A stretch of DNA of 39,186 nt from contig JAIXRO010000087.1 of NCBI GenBank assembly GCA_027485145.1, forward strand, positions 1 to 39,186. The letters are read 5' to 3'. Within the stretch, counting starts at the first letter, position 1, and each line of letters starts with the position of its first letter. The translations under genes were made by a program, and so were the position numbers. The notes under the pieces are model-generated. The model was not told where the DNA came from and did no database searches. It saw nothing but the letters and a program-made list of their open reading frames with translations. This document shows positions 10,021 to 20,927 of this stretch, piece by piece. Source of the DNA: Hyphomonadaceae bacterium (GTDB lineage Bacteria > Pseudomonadota > Alphaproteobacteria > Caulobacterales > Hyphomonadaceae).

Positions 10021-11253
10021 ATGTCGCCCGACCGCCACCAATCGCTCGACGCACTCCGCGGATTTGCGGTGATGGGCATATTGCTGATGAACATCATCGG
10101 CTTTTCCATGCCCATGGCCGCTTATGTGAACCCCGCGGCATGGGGCGGTTCGGATGGTGCGGATTTCTGGGCCTGGGCCATCGCCTTCACTGTCATTGAT
10201 GGCAAGATGCGGGGCCTGTTCTCGCTGCTGTTCGGCGCGTCGATGCTCCTCGTTGTCGAACGCGCCGAAGCCAAAGGAGAAGGCCCGACACGCGTCCATA
10301 TGCGGCGCATGTTCTGGCTTTTCCTATTCGGCCTCATCCATTTCTGTTTAATCTGGGCAGGAGACATTCTGGCGCTCTATGCTCTGTGCGGTGCCTTTGC
10401 GCTGAGCCTACGTTCGCTTTCGGTGCGGGGCCTCATCTGGATGGGGCTAGCCTTCATGCTGCTCAACATGCTCTTTTGGAGCGTAACGCTCCTTTCTGTG
10501 CATGATGCCCGTTTCGCCGCCAGCGCTATCGGAGCGTCTGCCGAAGCGCGGGCAGATTTTGCCGCCATCCTTGCCGAACTCGGCGCCTCGGGCGGAGATG
10601 GCGTGCGTAACGACATCGCCTTGCACCTCGGGAGCTATGCCGCGATCGTTGAGAGTCGGCTTTCTGACGTTCTTGGCGGTCTTGTTGGGCAACTCTTTGC
10701 TTATGGTCCTGAAACTGTGGGGCTGATGGCATGGGGAATGGCGCTCCTTAAATCGGGCGCCCTAACCGGAGCGTGGGAAAAAGCACGGTACTTAAAGGTG
10801 GCTGCAATTGCCTATGCCGTTGGGTTGCCAATATCGCTGATGCTGGTCTGGGCCGCCACTTCCAGTCGCTTTGACCCGCTCGCCATGGCCGACATCTTCT
10901 ACGTCGGCAGTTTACCGCCGCGCATGGCGATGATGGTGGGGCACACGATGTTGCTGCTGTGGATGATTGGCCGGATGAAAGGGATCCTTCTGGACCGTAT
11001 TGCGGCGGCTGGCCGCTCGGCCTTTTCCAATTACATTGCCACCTCAATCGTAATGACGACGATCTTCTATGGCTATGGTTTGGGCCTTTATGGAGGCCTG
11101 CCTCGCGCAGCCGTCTATCTGTTTGTGCCGCCGATGTGGCTCATCATGCTGCTCTGGTCGAAGCCCTGGCTCGACCGCTTCCAATATGGACCCCTCGAAT
11201 GGCTTTGGCGGTCACTGGCGCGCGGCCAACGCCAACCGTTCAGCAAAGGCTGA
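10021..11253 (+). CDS. DUF418 family multi-pass membrane protein (YeiB-like)
   Basis: 410 residues with about ten hydrophobic segments. It opens with HQSLDALRGFAVMGILLMNI, the signature of the YeiB/DUF418 inner-membrane family. The C-terminal half carries the DUF418 domain, with GRSAFSNYIATS and FQYGPLEWLWRSL near the end. Function is unknown, and transport or acyltransfer roles have been suggested for relatives. The start ATG at 10021 directly abuts AAGGAG, and GGGGA further upstream may be the real ribosome-binding site. It is divergent from sdhB and overlaps the convergent dprA gene by 14 nt. Confidence 0.86.
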   Translation: MSPDRHQSLDALRGFAVMGILLMNIIGFSMPMAAYVNPAAWGGSDGADFWAWAIAFTVIDGKMRGLFSLLFGASMLLVVERAEAKGEGPTRVHMRRMFWLFLFGLIHFCLIWAGDILALYALCGAFALSLRSLSVRGLIWMGLAFMLLNMLFWSVTLLSVHDARFAASAIGASAEARADFAAILAELGASGGDGVRNDIALHLGSYAAIVESRLSDVLGGLVGQLFAYGPETVGLMAWGMALLKSGALTGAWEKARYLKVAAIAYAVGLPISLMLVWAATSSRFDPLAMADIFYVGSLPPRMAMMVGHTMLLLWMIGRMKGILLDRIAAAGRSAFSNYIATSIVMTTIFYGYGLGLYGGLPRAAVYLFVPPMWLIMLLWSKPWLDRFQYGPLEWLWRSLARGQRQPFSKG

Positions 11254-12328
11254 CGCGGCCACCTGCATGACGTTCGAGACGACCGGCGAGTTCTAGTTCC
11301 AAAAGAATGAGTTGAACGAGCGCGGGCGGACAATCGGCCTGCCGGACGATCTCATCAACCGCGACAGGCACCGGCGACAACAGGCTGGTAATCTCCGCGC
11401 GTTCGGCATCTGACGCATCCCCGCCAACAGGCTCAGCATTATAGTCGAACGCCCGCTGCGCCACATGTCCGGCAATGGGACGGATTGTCTCCATCACGTC
11501 AGCCGCATTCTGGATGAGCGTCGCCCCGTCCCGGATCAACTGGTTGCAACCCTGTGCACGCGGATCAAGCGGAGATCCGGGCACCGCCATCACTTCCCTG
11601 CCCGCTTCATTAGCCAAACGCGCCGTGATGAGCGACCCAGACTTGGGAGCTGCCTCCACAACCACCGTACCGACCGACATTCCGGCGATAATGCGGTTGC
11701 GATAAGGGAAATGCCGGGCGAGTGGTTCCCGCCCCGGTGGCTGTTCCGCAATGAGGAAGCCGCGTTGGGCCACGTCTTCCTGAAGGGCCGCATTTTCCGG
11801 AGGATAGGCAATGTCGATCCCGCTCGCGATCACCCCAACCGTGCCGCCATCGAGCGATCCGACATGGGCGTTTGTATCGATGCCGCGCGCCAGCCCGGAT
11901 ACCACGACAACGCCCTCACGGGCCAAACCAGTCGCTAATTCTCGGGCGAACCGGCAGGCCGCCGCAGAGGCATTGCGCGCGCCGACGATGGCCACGCAGC
12001 TGCGATTGGCAAGGGCTGCGTCCCCGCGGACGGTCAGAACGGGCGGCGCCGTGTCAATCTCTGCCAACAGTCGGGGATAGTCCGGCTCCCCAAGAAAAAG
12101 ATGCCGTGCGCCCGCCCGGACCACATCGTCTATCTCACGACGGACATCTTCCAACGAAGCAAGACGCGGCGCCTTACCGCCTGCCCGTGCTGCCAAATGG
12201 GGTATTGCGTCCAGTGCGGCGGCCGCGCTGCCGAACCGACGCAGAAGTTGTACGTACGTCACCGGCCCAATATTGGCGGAGCGGATCAACCGCAGCCGGT
12301 CAATGCGCTTGGCGGACGACAGGTTCAC
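11240..12328 (-). CDS. dprA: DNA processing protein DprA
   Basis: 362 residues. DprA loads RecA onto incoming single-stranded DNA during natural transformation. The Rossmann-like DNA_processg_A core is clear: VAIVGARNASAAA, VVVVSGLARGIDTNAH, GTVGVIASGID, FPYRNRIIAG and VVEAAPKSGSLITA. A winged-helix C terminus follows (VAVDEIVRQADCPPALVQLILLELELAG), and an N-terminal SAM-like helical part includes LRLIRSANIGPVTY. The start is GTG at 12328, overlapping the plsY TGA (GTGA), so much of the open frame upstream is not coding. The plsY-dprA pairing is common in alphaproteobacteria. Confidence 0.94.
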   Translation of the reverse strand: MNLSSAKRIDRLRLIRSANIGPVTYVQLLRRFGSAAAALDAIPHLAARAGGKAPRLASLEDVRREIDDVVRAGARHLFLGEPDYPRLLAEIDTAPPVLTVRGDAALANRSCVAIVGARNASAAACRFARELATGLAREGVVVVSGLARGIDTNAHVGSLDGGTVGVIASGIDIAYPPENAALQEDVAQRGFLIAEQPPGREPLARHFPYRNRIIAGMSVGTVVVEAAPKSGSLITARLANEAGREVMAVPGSPLDPRAQGCNQLIRDGATLIQNAADVMETIRPIAGHVAQRAFDYNAEPVGGDASDAERAEITSLLSPVPVAVDEIVRQADCPPALVQLILLELELAGRLERHAGGRVSLC

Positions 12329-12921
12329 TCGCTTTTCTGGCCAATGCGCGGTTCGGTCCCTGCGGCCAAGCGGCTGATATTGTCCGAATGTTTCCACAAT
12401 ACCGATATGGCGAGCGCTGTTAACATCACCGCCATCGCGACATTGTCGAACAAGATCGCCGCCACCGGCGCCGAAACAGCCGCGACAAGCCCACCGACCG
12501 AGGAAATCCGGGTCAAGGCCATGCCCCCAAGCCAGCACACCACGTAAATCGCTCCGATCCGCCAATCGAGTGCAAAGCAAATGCCGAGCAGGGTTGCGAC
12601 CCCCTTCCCACCTTGAAAGCGGAGCCACACCGGAAATAGATGGCCGTAAAAGGCGCCCACAGCCCCCAGCAGCTCACCACCAGGCACAAGCGCACCGCCT
12701 ATCAAGACAGCCGCGACGCCTTTCAGCGCATCAAGAATGAGCGTTGCAGCGGCGAGGCCCTTGCGACCTGTGCGCAACACGTTGGTTGCACCGATATTGC
12801 CGGAGCCGATCTGCCGAAGATCCCCCGCGCCAAACCAGCGGGTCAACAAAACGCCAAAAGGGATGGACCCCAACAGATAGCCAATGAGCAGCGAGAGCGC
12901 AGGTGCGATCCAGATTGGCAT
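12325..12921 (-). CDS. plsY: Glycerol-3-phosphate acyltransferase PlsY
   Basis: 198 residues, integral inner-membrane enzyme. It transfers the acyl group from acyl-phosphate to glycerol-3-phosphate, the first step of phospholipid synthesis. The three PlsY signatures are present: GYLLGSIPFGVLL, GSGNIGATNVLRTGRKG and HLFPVWLRFQGGKGVAT, within about five hydrophobic segments. The start is the ATG at 12921. The 71-nt gap to the divergent murI gene must hold both promoters. It is coupled to dprA by a 4-nt overlap. Confidence 0.96.
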   Translation of the reverse strand: MPIWIAPALSLLIGYLLGSIPFGVLLTRWFGAGDLRQIGSGNIGATNVLRTGRKGLAAATLILDALKGVAAVLIGGALVPGGELLGAVGAFYGHLFPVWLRFQGGKGVATLLGICFALDWRIGAIYVVCWLGGMALTRISSVGGLVAAVSAPVAAILFDNVAMAVMLTALAISVLWKHSDNISRLAAGTEPRIGQKSE

Positions 12922-12992
12922 TGGTGTTGTCTCCTGTTGGCCCCGACTTTTCCGGTTTGATAGAGGCTCCAATTGTGCAAGGGCAAGTCCCG

Positions 12993-13787
12993 ATGTCCGA
13001 TGAACGTCCCATTCTCGTTTTCGATTCCGGCGTCGGGGGTCTTTCTGTCCTCCAGCACATCCGGCGCGCGCTCCCCAAGGCATCCATCGTCTATGCGGCT
13101 GACAATGCCGGCTATCCCTATGGAACCAAAAGCGAAGCCGAGATTGCGGCGCGCGTGCCAGCACTGCTGGGCCGACTTGTGGAACGCTACCACCCCCGCG
13201 TCATCGTTATTGCCTGTAACACGGCCTCCACCATCGCGTTGGCGCATGTCCGGTCTGCGTTGGACCTACCGGTGGTCGGTACCGTGCCCGCGGTTAAACC
13301 GGCGGCTCTTCTTTCAAAGACTCGCGTCATTGGGGTGCTTGGAACCGAAGCCACGGTCCGCCAGCCCTATGTCGATAATCTGGTCGCCGAATTTGCCAGT
13401 GATTGCCGTGTTCTCCGGCATGGCTCCGCAGAATTGGTCGACATGGCCGAGGCCAAATTGCGCGGAGAGCCTCCCGCGCCCGACGCCATGCGCCGTGTGT
13501 TGGACGGACTATATAGTCAGCCGGGTGGCGACCAGATTGACGCCGTCGTGCTCGCCTGCACGCACTTCCCCCTGCTGGCGCGGGAAATAAGCGCGGCGAG
13601 CCCACCCAACGTTGCCCTTGTTGACTCCGGAGAAGGCATTGCCCGGCGCACAGCCCATCTAACCAATGGGCAGGACTGGCCGACCCTGCCCATTGGACGC
13701 GCCGTCTTCTCAAAACAGGATGATTGGGCAAAGGCGCTGAAGCCCGCGCTCGACGCCTATGGCCTAACAAAAATCGATTATCTTTAG
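12993..13787 (+). CDS. murI: Glutamate racemase
   Basis: 264 residues. It converts L- to D-glutamate for peptidoglycan in the cytoplasm. Landmarks are FDSGVGGLSVL near the start and the two catalytic cysteines in IACNTAS (Cys75) and ACTHFPLL (Cys189). The ATG at 12993 (MSDERPILVF) gives the usual family N terminus, and the 30 upstream in-frame codons overlap plsY antisense and are unlikely to be translated. The thioesterase gene follows after 9 nt. Confidence 0.96.
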   Translation: MSDERPILVFDSGVGGLSVLQHIRRALPKASIVYAADNAGYPYGTKSEAEIAARVPALLGRLVERYHPRVIVIACNTASTIALAHVRSALDLPVVGTVPAVKPAALLSKTRVIGVLGTEATVRQPYVDNLVAEFASDCRVLRHGSAELVDMAEAKLRGEPPAPDAMRRVLDGLYSQPGGDQIDAVVLACTHFPLLAREISAASPPNVALVDSGEGIARRTAHLTNGQDWPTLPIGRAVFSKQDDWAKALKPALDAYGLTKIDYL

Positions 13788-13796
13788 GGGAATGCC

Positions 13797-14252
13797 ATGC
13801 CGCTGACCGAGGCCCAGTTGATCGAGCGTTTTAATGCCAAACAGCCGCCCACCGGCCCCCTGTTCGGCATGAAGGTGCTTGGCGTTGATCAGGACAAAGG
13901 CATCGTGCGGATGTCTTTTCAGCCTGATGAGCGCCTGACCAATCCGCGCGGAACAATTCAGGGCGGGATTGTCTCGGCCATGCTGGATGATTGCGCGGCT
14001 TATGCGGGCATTGTATCCCTTGGTGAACCGGGGTTCATCGCCTCTCTGGAACTCAAGACGAGTTTCCTCAACCCGGCCTATCCCGGTCTGCTCCTTGCCG
14101 AAGGCCGCTGCCTCAAGATGGGCCGATCCAGCTGCTTTCTGGAAGCTGAACTCCGCGACGAAACCGGAAAACTGCTTGCTACGATGACCTCAACCGCTGT
14201 GCCCATCCGAAGCACGGAGAAGCCGCGGCTTGTAGAGACAAGCAGCACGTAA
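13797..14252 (+). CDS. PaaI-family hotdog thioesterase
   Basis: 151 residues. A hotdog fold is indicated by NPRGTIQGGIVSAMLDDCAAYA (residues 43-64), containing the conserved G-x-I-x-G-G core and an acidic residue on the central helix, and LKTSFLNPAYPG. It probably hydrolyses an acyl-CoA, perhaps aromatic. AGGGG lies 6-7 nt before the ATG. It follows murI by 9 nt and may be cotranscribed with it. Confidence 0.85.
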   Translation: MPLTEAQLIERFNAKQPPTGPLFGMKVLGVDQDKGIVRMSFQPDERLTNPRGTIQGGIVSAMLDDCAAYAGIVSLGEPGFIASLELKTSFLNPAYPGLLLAEGRCLKMGRSSCFLEAELRDETGKLLATMTSTAVPIRSTEKPRLVETSST

Positions 14253-14416
14253 GTTTTGCGCTTTTGGCCTTGTATACTGGAAGGCCGATGCTAGCCTGAT
14301 CTTAGCTCCCGTGCGTTGCTTTTCGCGGGACGCTCCTCAAAACAAACCGTCGGGTCGCAAGAATATTCTTAATGAAGGGCAGACACACCGTCTGGCTCCC
14401 TCAAAAGGGTTATTTT

Positions 14417-15118
14417 ATGCGACTTCGATCTTTGTTGATTCCACTGGCTACCGCGGTTGCGACGGCGGCACCCGCCTCAGCGACCTTTATCCGAACGAGT
14501 GGCGTTATCGTCGACAACGGCGGCTTGGGTGACTTCTCTACAGACGCCTTCGCCAATCCCCCCGCCACATTACTCAATTCCGGTGAGCGGCTCTATTTCA
14601 GACTCGAGTTCCAGAACGCACAGTTTGCAACGGCGGACTATTTTCAGGCATTTTCGACCTTTTCCCAATTCTGGGTCGAATCATTGCCCGGCGTGTTTGA
14701 TCTCGGATTTGGCCCAGACGATGGCACGGCAACCTGCTCCATCAATCCAAACGGGAACTGCACAATTTCGAATTTCACTATCGCCCAAGGAACCATCTCA
14801 CTGCGCCATACGGGCAACGTAGTTTCCGGTTATCTGGGGTATAACAATCTGAATTTCGATGATTGTTTTGGCGCTCTCTTCCAAGTCGTTGGGCCAATCT
14901 GTTCAGAAGAAAGCGGCGTCATAGGCCCTGTCTCGCAATCCGGACTTGGTGATCTATTTGTCGGGTTCAACACGCCAAATGGCGATGGGCGCTACACCTT
15001 CACCATCTCATCCAGCGGCGTGCCGGAACCCGCCGCTTGGGCGTTTATGATTGCGGGCTTCGGGCTTGCAGGCGGCGCGCTTCGTTTTCGGCGACCGCGT
15101 AGCATCTTAACCACTTGA
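14417..15118 (+). CDS. Exported PEPxxWA-CTERM sorting-domain protein
   Basis: 233 residues. A signal peptide occupies residues 1-22 (LLIPLATAVATAAPASA). The C terminus has the tripartite exosortase signal VPEPAAWA, a hydrophobic helix (FMIAGFGLAGGAL) and RFRR, followed by a short tail. PEPxxWA is the sphingomonad subclass. The middle is a beta-rich, Asn/Gly-rich region with no recognisable domain. Known biology: exosortase/XrtA-type systems process such proteins at the inner membrane and these are linked to exopolysaccharide production. No exosortase gene is in the window. The start has AAAGGG 8 nt upstream, and the 15 upstream in-frame codons are probably untranslated. Cargo function is unknown. 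Confidence 0.85.
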   Translation: MRLRSLLIPLATAVATAAPASATFIRTSGVIVDNGGLGDFSTDAFANPPATLLNSGERLYFRLEFQNAQFATADYFQAFSTFSQFWVESLPGVFDLGFGPDDGTATCSINPNGNCTISNFTIAQGTISLRHTGNVVSGYLGYNNLNFDDCFGALFQVVGPICSEESGVIGPVSQSGLGDLFVGFNTPNGDGRYTFTISSSGVPEPAAWAFMIAGFGLAGGALRFRRPRSILTT

Positions 15119-15129
15119 TGAAGCCAGTA

Positions 15130-15174
15130 GATGCAGCGGGACCTCCGCTAAAAACAGGCTGGCCCTGCTGCATC
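15130..15174. terminator. Inverted repeat between the PEP-CTERM gene and hemA
   Basis: GATGCAGC (15130-15137) pairs with GCTGCATC (15167-15174). GGG/CCC inside continues the stem across one bulged base, for 11 pairs and a loop of about 24 nt. There is no U-run after it, so it could be a Rho-assisted terminator or an unrelated structure. Confidence 0.35.
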
Positions 15175-15268
15175 GGGCAAAACGTTCTAAACCAGTGCCT
15201 TGCAGACACTGAATGAGAGAACGCTCAGGTCGATAAAGTTTCTAACCACCACATGTCCAAAGGTGAGT

Positions 15269-15283
15269 TGAGAATCGTTCTCA
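15269..15283. promoter_or_regulatory. Fur-box-like palindrome upstream of hemA
   Basis: TGAGAATCGTTCTCA is a perfect palindrome (TGAGAA-TCG-TTCTCA) ending 59 nt before the hemA start. The sequence closely resembles Fur-family sites. Iron control of hemA by Fur or Irr is known in other alphaproteobacteria. Occupancy here is inference. Confidence 0.5.
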
Positions 15284-15342
15284 CTGGCCTTGAGTGACCC
15301 AACGAGATAATGGCAAAAAAAATTGGCTCGCAGGATTAATCC

Positions 15343-16553
15343 GTGGATTACAGCAAGGTATTCAACGCCGCGATTGACCGCCTCCATGAGGAAGGTCGCT
15401 ACCGGGTGTTTATTGACATCCTGCGCAACAAGGGCGCCTTCCCCAATGCCCGCTGCTTTGCGGGCCATAATGGGCCAAAGCCGATCACGGTATGGTGCTC
15501 CAATGATTATCTGGGCATGGGCCAGCATCCTAAGGTTATCTCAGCCATGGAAGCGGCATTACATGACGTTGGCGCTGGGTCCGGCGGAACACGTAACATT
15601 GGCGGCAACACCCACTATCATGTCGATCTGGAAGGCGAACTGGCCGACCTGCACGGCAAGGAATCGGCGCTCCTCTTCACTTCGGGCTATGTGTCGAACG
15701 AAGCAACGCTTGCAACGCTTGCGAAAATCCTTCCTGGCTGCATCATCTATTCGGATGAGTTGAACCACGCCTCGATGATTGCGGGCATCCGCAATTCCGG
15801 CTGCGAAAAACAGGTGTGGCGTCACAATGACCTCGCCCATCTGGAAGAACTGCTCGCAGCATCAGACCCGGATGCGCCCAAGCTGATCGCTTTTGAAAGC
15901 GTCTATTCAATGGATGCCGACATCGCGCCGATCGCCGAGATCTGCGATCTCGCCGACAAGTATAACGCCATCACCTATTGCGATGAAGTTCATGCCGTCG
16001 GCATGTACGGCGCACGTGGCGGCGGCATCTCCGAACGCGATGAGGTCGCTGACCGCATTACCATTATCGAAGGTACGCTGGGCAAGGCCTTTGGCGTGAT
16101 GGGCGGCTATATCGCGGCCGACCGCGTGATCGTGGACGTCATCCGCTCCTACGCGCCGGGCTTCATCTTCACGACCTCGCTCTCCCCTGTGCTCGTCGCG
16201 GGCGTGCTGGCGAGCGTGCGTCACCTCAAGGCTTCCTCAGAGGAGCGTGAGGCGCAGCAGGCGTCCGCCGCATTCCTCAAAAAGAGCTTTGCAGACGCAG
16301 GCCTACCCGTGATGGACAGTGTAACGCACATCGTGCCCCTGATGATCGGTGATCCGGTCAAAGCCAAACGCATCAGCGACATCCTGCTCGCCGAATATGG
16401 CGTCTATGTGCAGCCGATCAATTTCCCAACAGTCCCCCGCGGCACGGAGCGACTGCGCTTCACGCCGGGGCCGACGCATACCGAAGCGATGATGACCGAG
16501 CTCACATCTGCTTTGTGTGAGATCTGGGAACGCATGGAACTACGCAAGGCGGC

Positions 16554-16557
<4 letters not shown>
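15343..16557 (+). CDS. hemA: 5-aminolevulinate synthase (C4/Shemin pathway)
   Basis: 404 residues, PLP enzyme of the alpha-oxoamine synthase family. It condenses glycine with succinyl-CoA to start haem synthesis. The PLP lysine is Lys248 in EGTLGKAFG, Asp214 in [10 protein letters not shown] contacts the pyridine nitrogen, and [11 protein letters not shown] (79-89) is diagnostic for ALAS over related KBL/BioF enzymes. The start is GTG at 15343. An in-frame TAA at 15337-15339 excludes any earlier start, and AGGA lies 7 nt upstream. It overlaps the convergent mutL stop by 4 nt. A Fur-like palindrome lies upstream. Confidence 0.96.
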
Positions 16558-19511
<2,954 letters not shown>

Positions 19512-19527
19512 TCGGGGACTGCCAGAT

Positions 19528-20412
19528 ATGGCGCCGCCCTCTCCCCGGCGCCCCGGATTTTCCCGCCGGGCCCAATATGGCATTTTTGCCTCTTATGTGA
19601 TTGCGGTCGCAGGGGCGGGCTTTGCGCTTTTGCTTGTACTGACGTCGCGGTTTGACCCGAATGGTCATTCTGCGCTTCAAAGCATTTTGGCCGATATGAC
19701 CTCTCCCATTTCTTCGGCAGCGCGCAGCGCGCTGGCATCGACCGGGGACGTTGGGGAAAGCATTGGTGCCTATTTCGATGCGGCGTCGAAAAACAAAGCG
19801 ATGGCAAAGGAACTTGCGGCATCCAAACGCCAGCTCATCGAAGCCGACGTTTTGCGGCAGGAAAACCGCCGGTTGAAACAGTTGCTGGGGCTAAAGAACG
19901 ACGCGATCCAACCCATCACGCGGGCGGCCCTCGTGAGTTCCACAGGTGCAAGTAGTCGGCGCTATGCGACGTTATCAGCAGGGGCTTCGGATGGTGTGAC
20001 CAACGGGCAACCCGTTGTCGGACCTGATGGCCTTGTCGGCCGCGTCGTCAGCGTGGGCCGTGTCAGTGCCCGGGTGCTTCTCATCGTGGATGGCGGCAAC
20101 GTGACGCCTGTCAAGCGCTCCGTTGACGGGGCACCGGCCCTCGCCATTGGGACGGGCGATGGACGGCTGATTTTGCGCCCGTTGACCAGCGGAGTCCAGT
20201 TCAAGCCGGGCGACATCTTCGTCACATCCGGCTCAGGCGGAATCTATCGGCCGGGCATTGCTGTGGCGCGCGCCATCGACCGTGGCCGCGAGGGAACGAA
20301 AGCCCGACCGTTGGCAGATCCGGCACGTCTCGATTATGCGGAGGTGGAGCCCATTTATCAGGCGCCCCCACCCCCGGCGCCATCGCAAATCGGCGAGGCA
20401 AAGGAAAACTAA
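19528..20412 (+). CDS. mreC: Rod shape-determining protein MreC
   Basis: 294 residues. One membrane-spanning segment (about 18-40, FASYVIAVAGAGFALLLVL) is followed by a coiled coil (about 90-130, with VLRQENRRLKQLLGL) and periplasmic beta domains typical of MreC (GPDGLVGRVVSVG, VTSGSGGIYRPGI). A proline-rich tail ends the protein. It links MreB to PBP2 and RodA. The start at 19528 is 16 nt after mreB, and the frame open upstream overlaps mreB and is not used. Its stop shares a base with the mreD ATG. Confidence 0.93.
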   Translation: MAPPSPRRPGFSRRAQYGIFASYVIAVAGAGFALLLVLTSRFDPNGHSALQSILADMTSPISSAARSALASTGDVGESIGAYFDAASKNKAMAKELAASKRQLIEADVLRQENRRLKQLLGLKNDAIQPITRAALVSSTGASSRRYATLSAGASDGVTNGQPVVGPDGLVGRVVSVGRVSARVLLIVDGGNVTPVKRSVDGAPALAIGTGDGRLILRPLTSGVQFKPGDIFVTSGSGGIYRPGIAVARAIDRGREGTKARPLADPARLDYAEVEPIYQAPPPPAPSQIGEAKEN

Positions 20413-20927
20413 TGGCGCGCGGCTATGAGCCCCGTCTCAACCGCGTTGCCTCCCGCTGGGCGCTCATTGGCGTCCCCGCCATCTCGGTCATGCTCGGGTC
20501 AATGACGGTCCTTATCCCCCAGGTCTCTGTGCTGCCGCTCCTGCCGCCTTTCGGCCTCCTCATCCTGCTCGCTTGGCGGATGATCGTGCGCGATCTTTGG
20601 CCAGTCTGGGCCGCCTTGCCATTGGGCTTTTTTGACGACATCTTCAGCGGGCAGCCGCTCGGTTCTGCAATGCTGCTTTGGACACTGGTGTTTCTCGTGC
20701 TCGATATCTTTGACCGTTGGATGATGTGGCGTGATTACCGGCAGGATTGGGCCATTGCCGGAACGTTGGTTGCGGTCGTCCAATTGGTCGGACTTGCCAT
20801 TGCCAACGGCAGCGGCGGAAACACAAATGCGGTTGTCCTTTTGCCACAAATCATTGTGTCCATCCTCATATTCCCGCTTATGGTGCGCTTATGCGCGCGG
20901 TTGGACGTTCTTCGATGGACCCTCTGA
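20412..20927 (+). CDS. mreD: Rod shape-determining protein MreD
   Basis: 171 residues, almost entirely hydrophobic with about five membrane segments. It has the MreD pattern FFDDIFSGQPLGSAMLLW mid-protein. It overlaps mreC by 1 nt (TAATG) and mrdA by 13 nt, so the operon is translationally coupled. Part of the elongasome. Confidence 0.9.
   Translation: MARGYEPRLNRVASRWALIGVPAISVMLGSMTVLIPQVSVLPLLPPFGLLILLAWRMIVRDLWPVWAALPLGFFDDIFSGQPLGSAMLLWTLVFLVLDIFDRWMMWRDYRQDWAIAGTLVAVVQLVGLAIANGSGGNTNAVVLLPQIIVSILIFPLMVRLCARLDVLRWTL

Noticed and set aside
14274-14279. TATACT as a -10 box for the PEP-CTERM gene
   Set aside because: No -35-like hexamer at a suitable distance, and it lies about 140 nt from the start codon.
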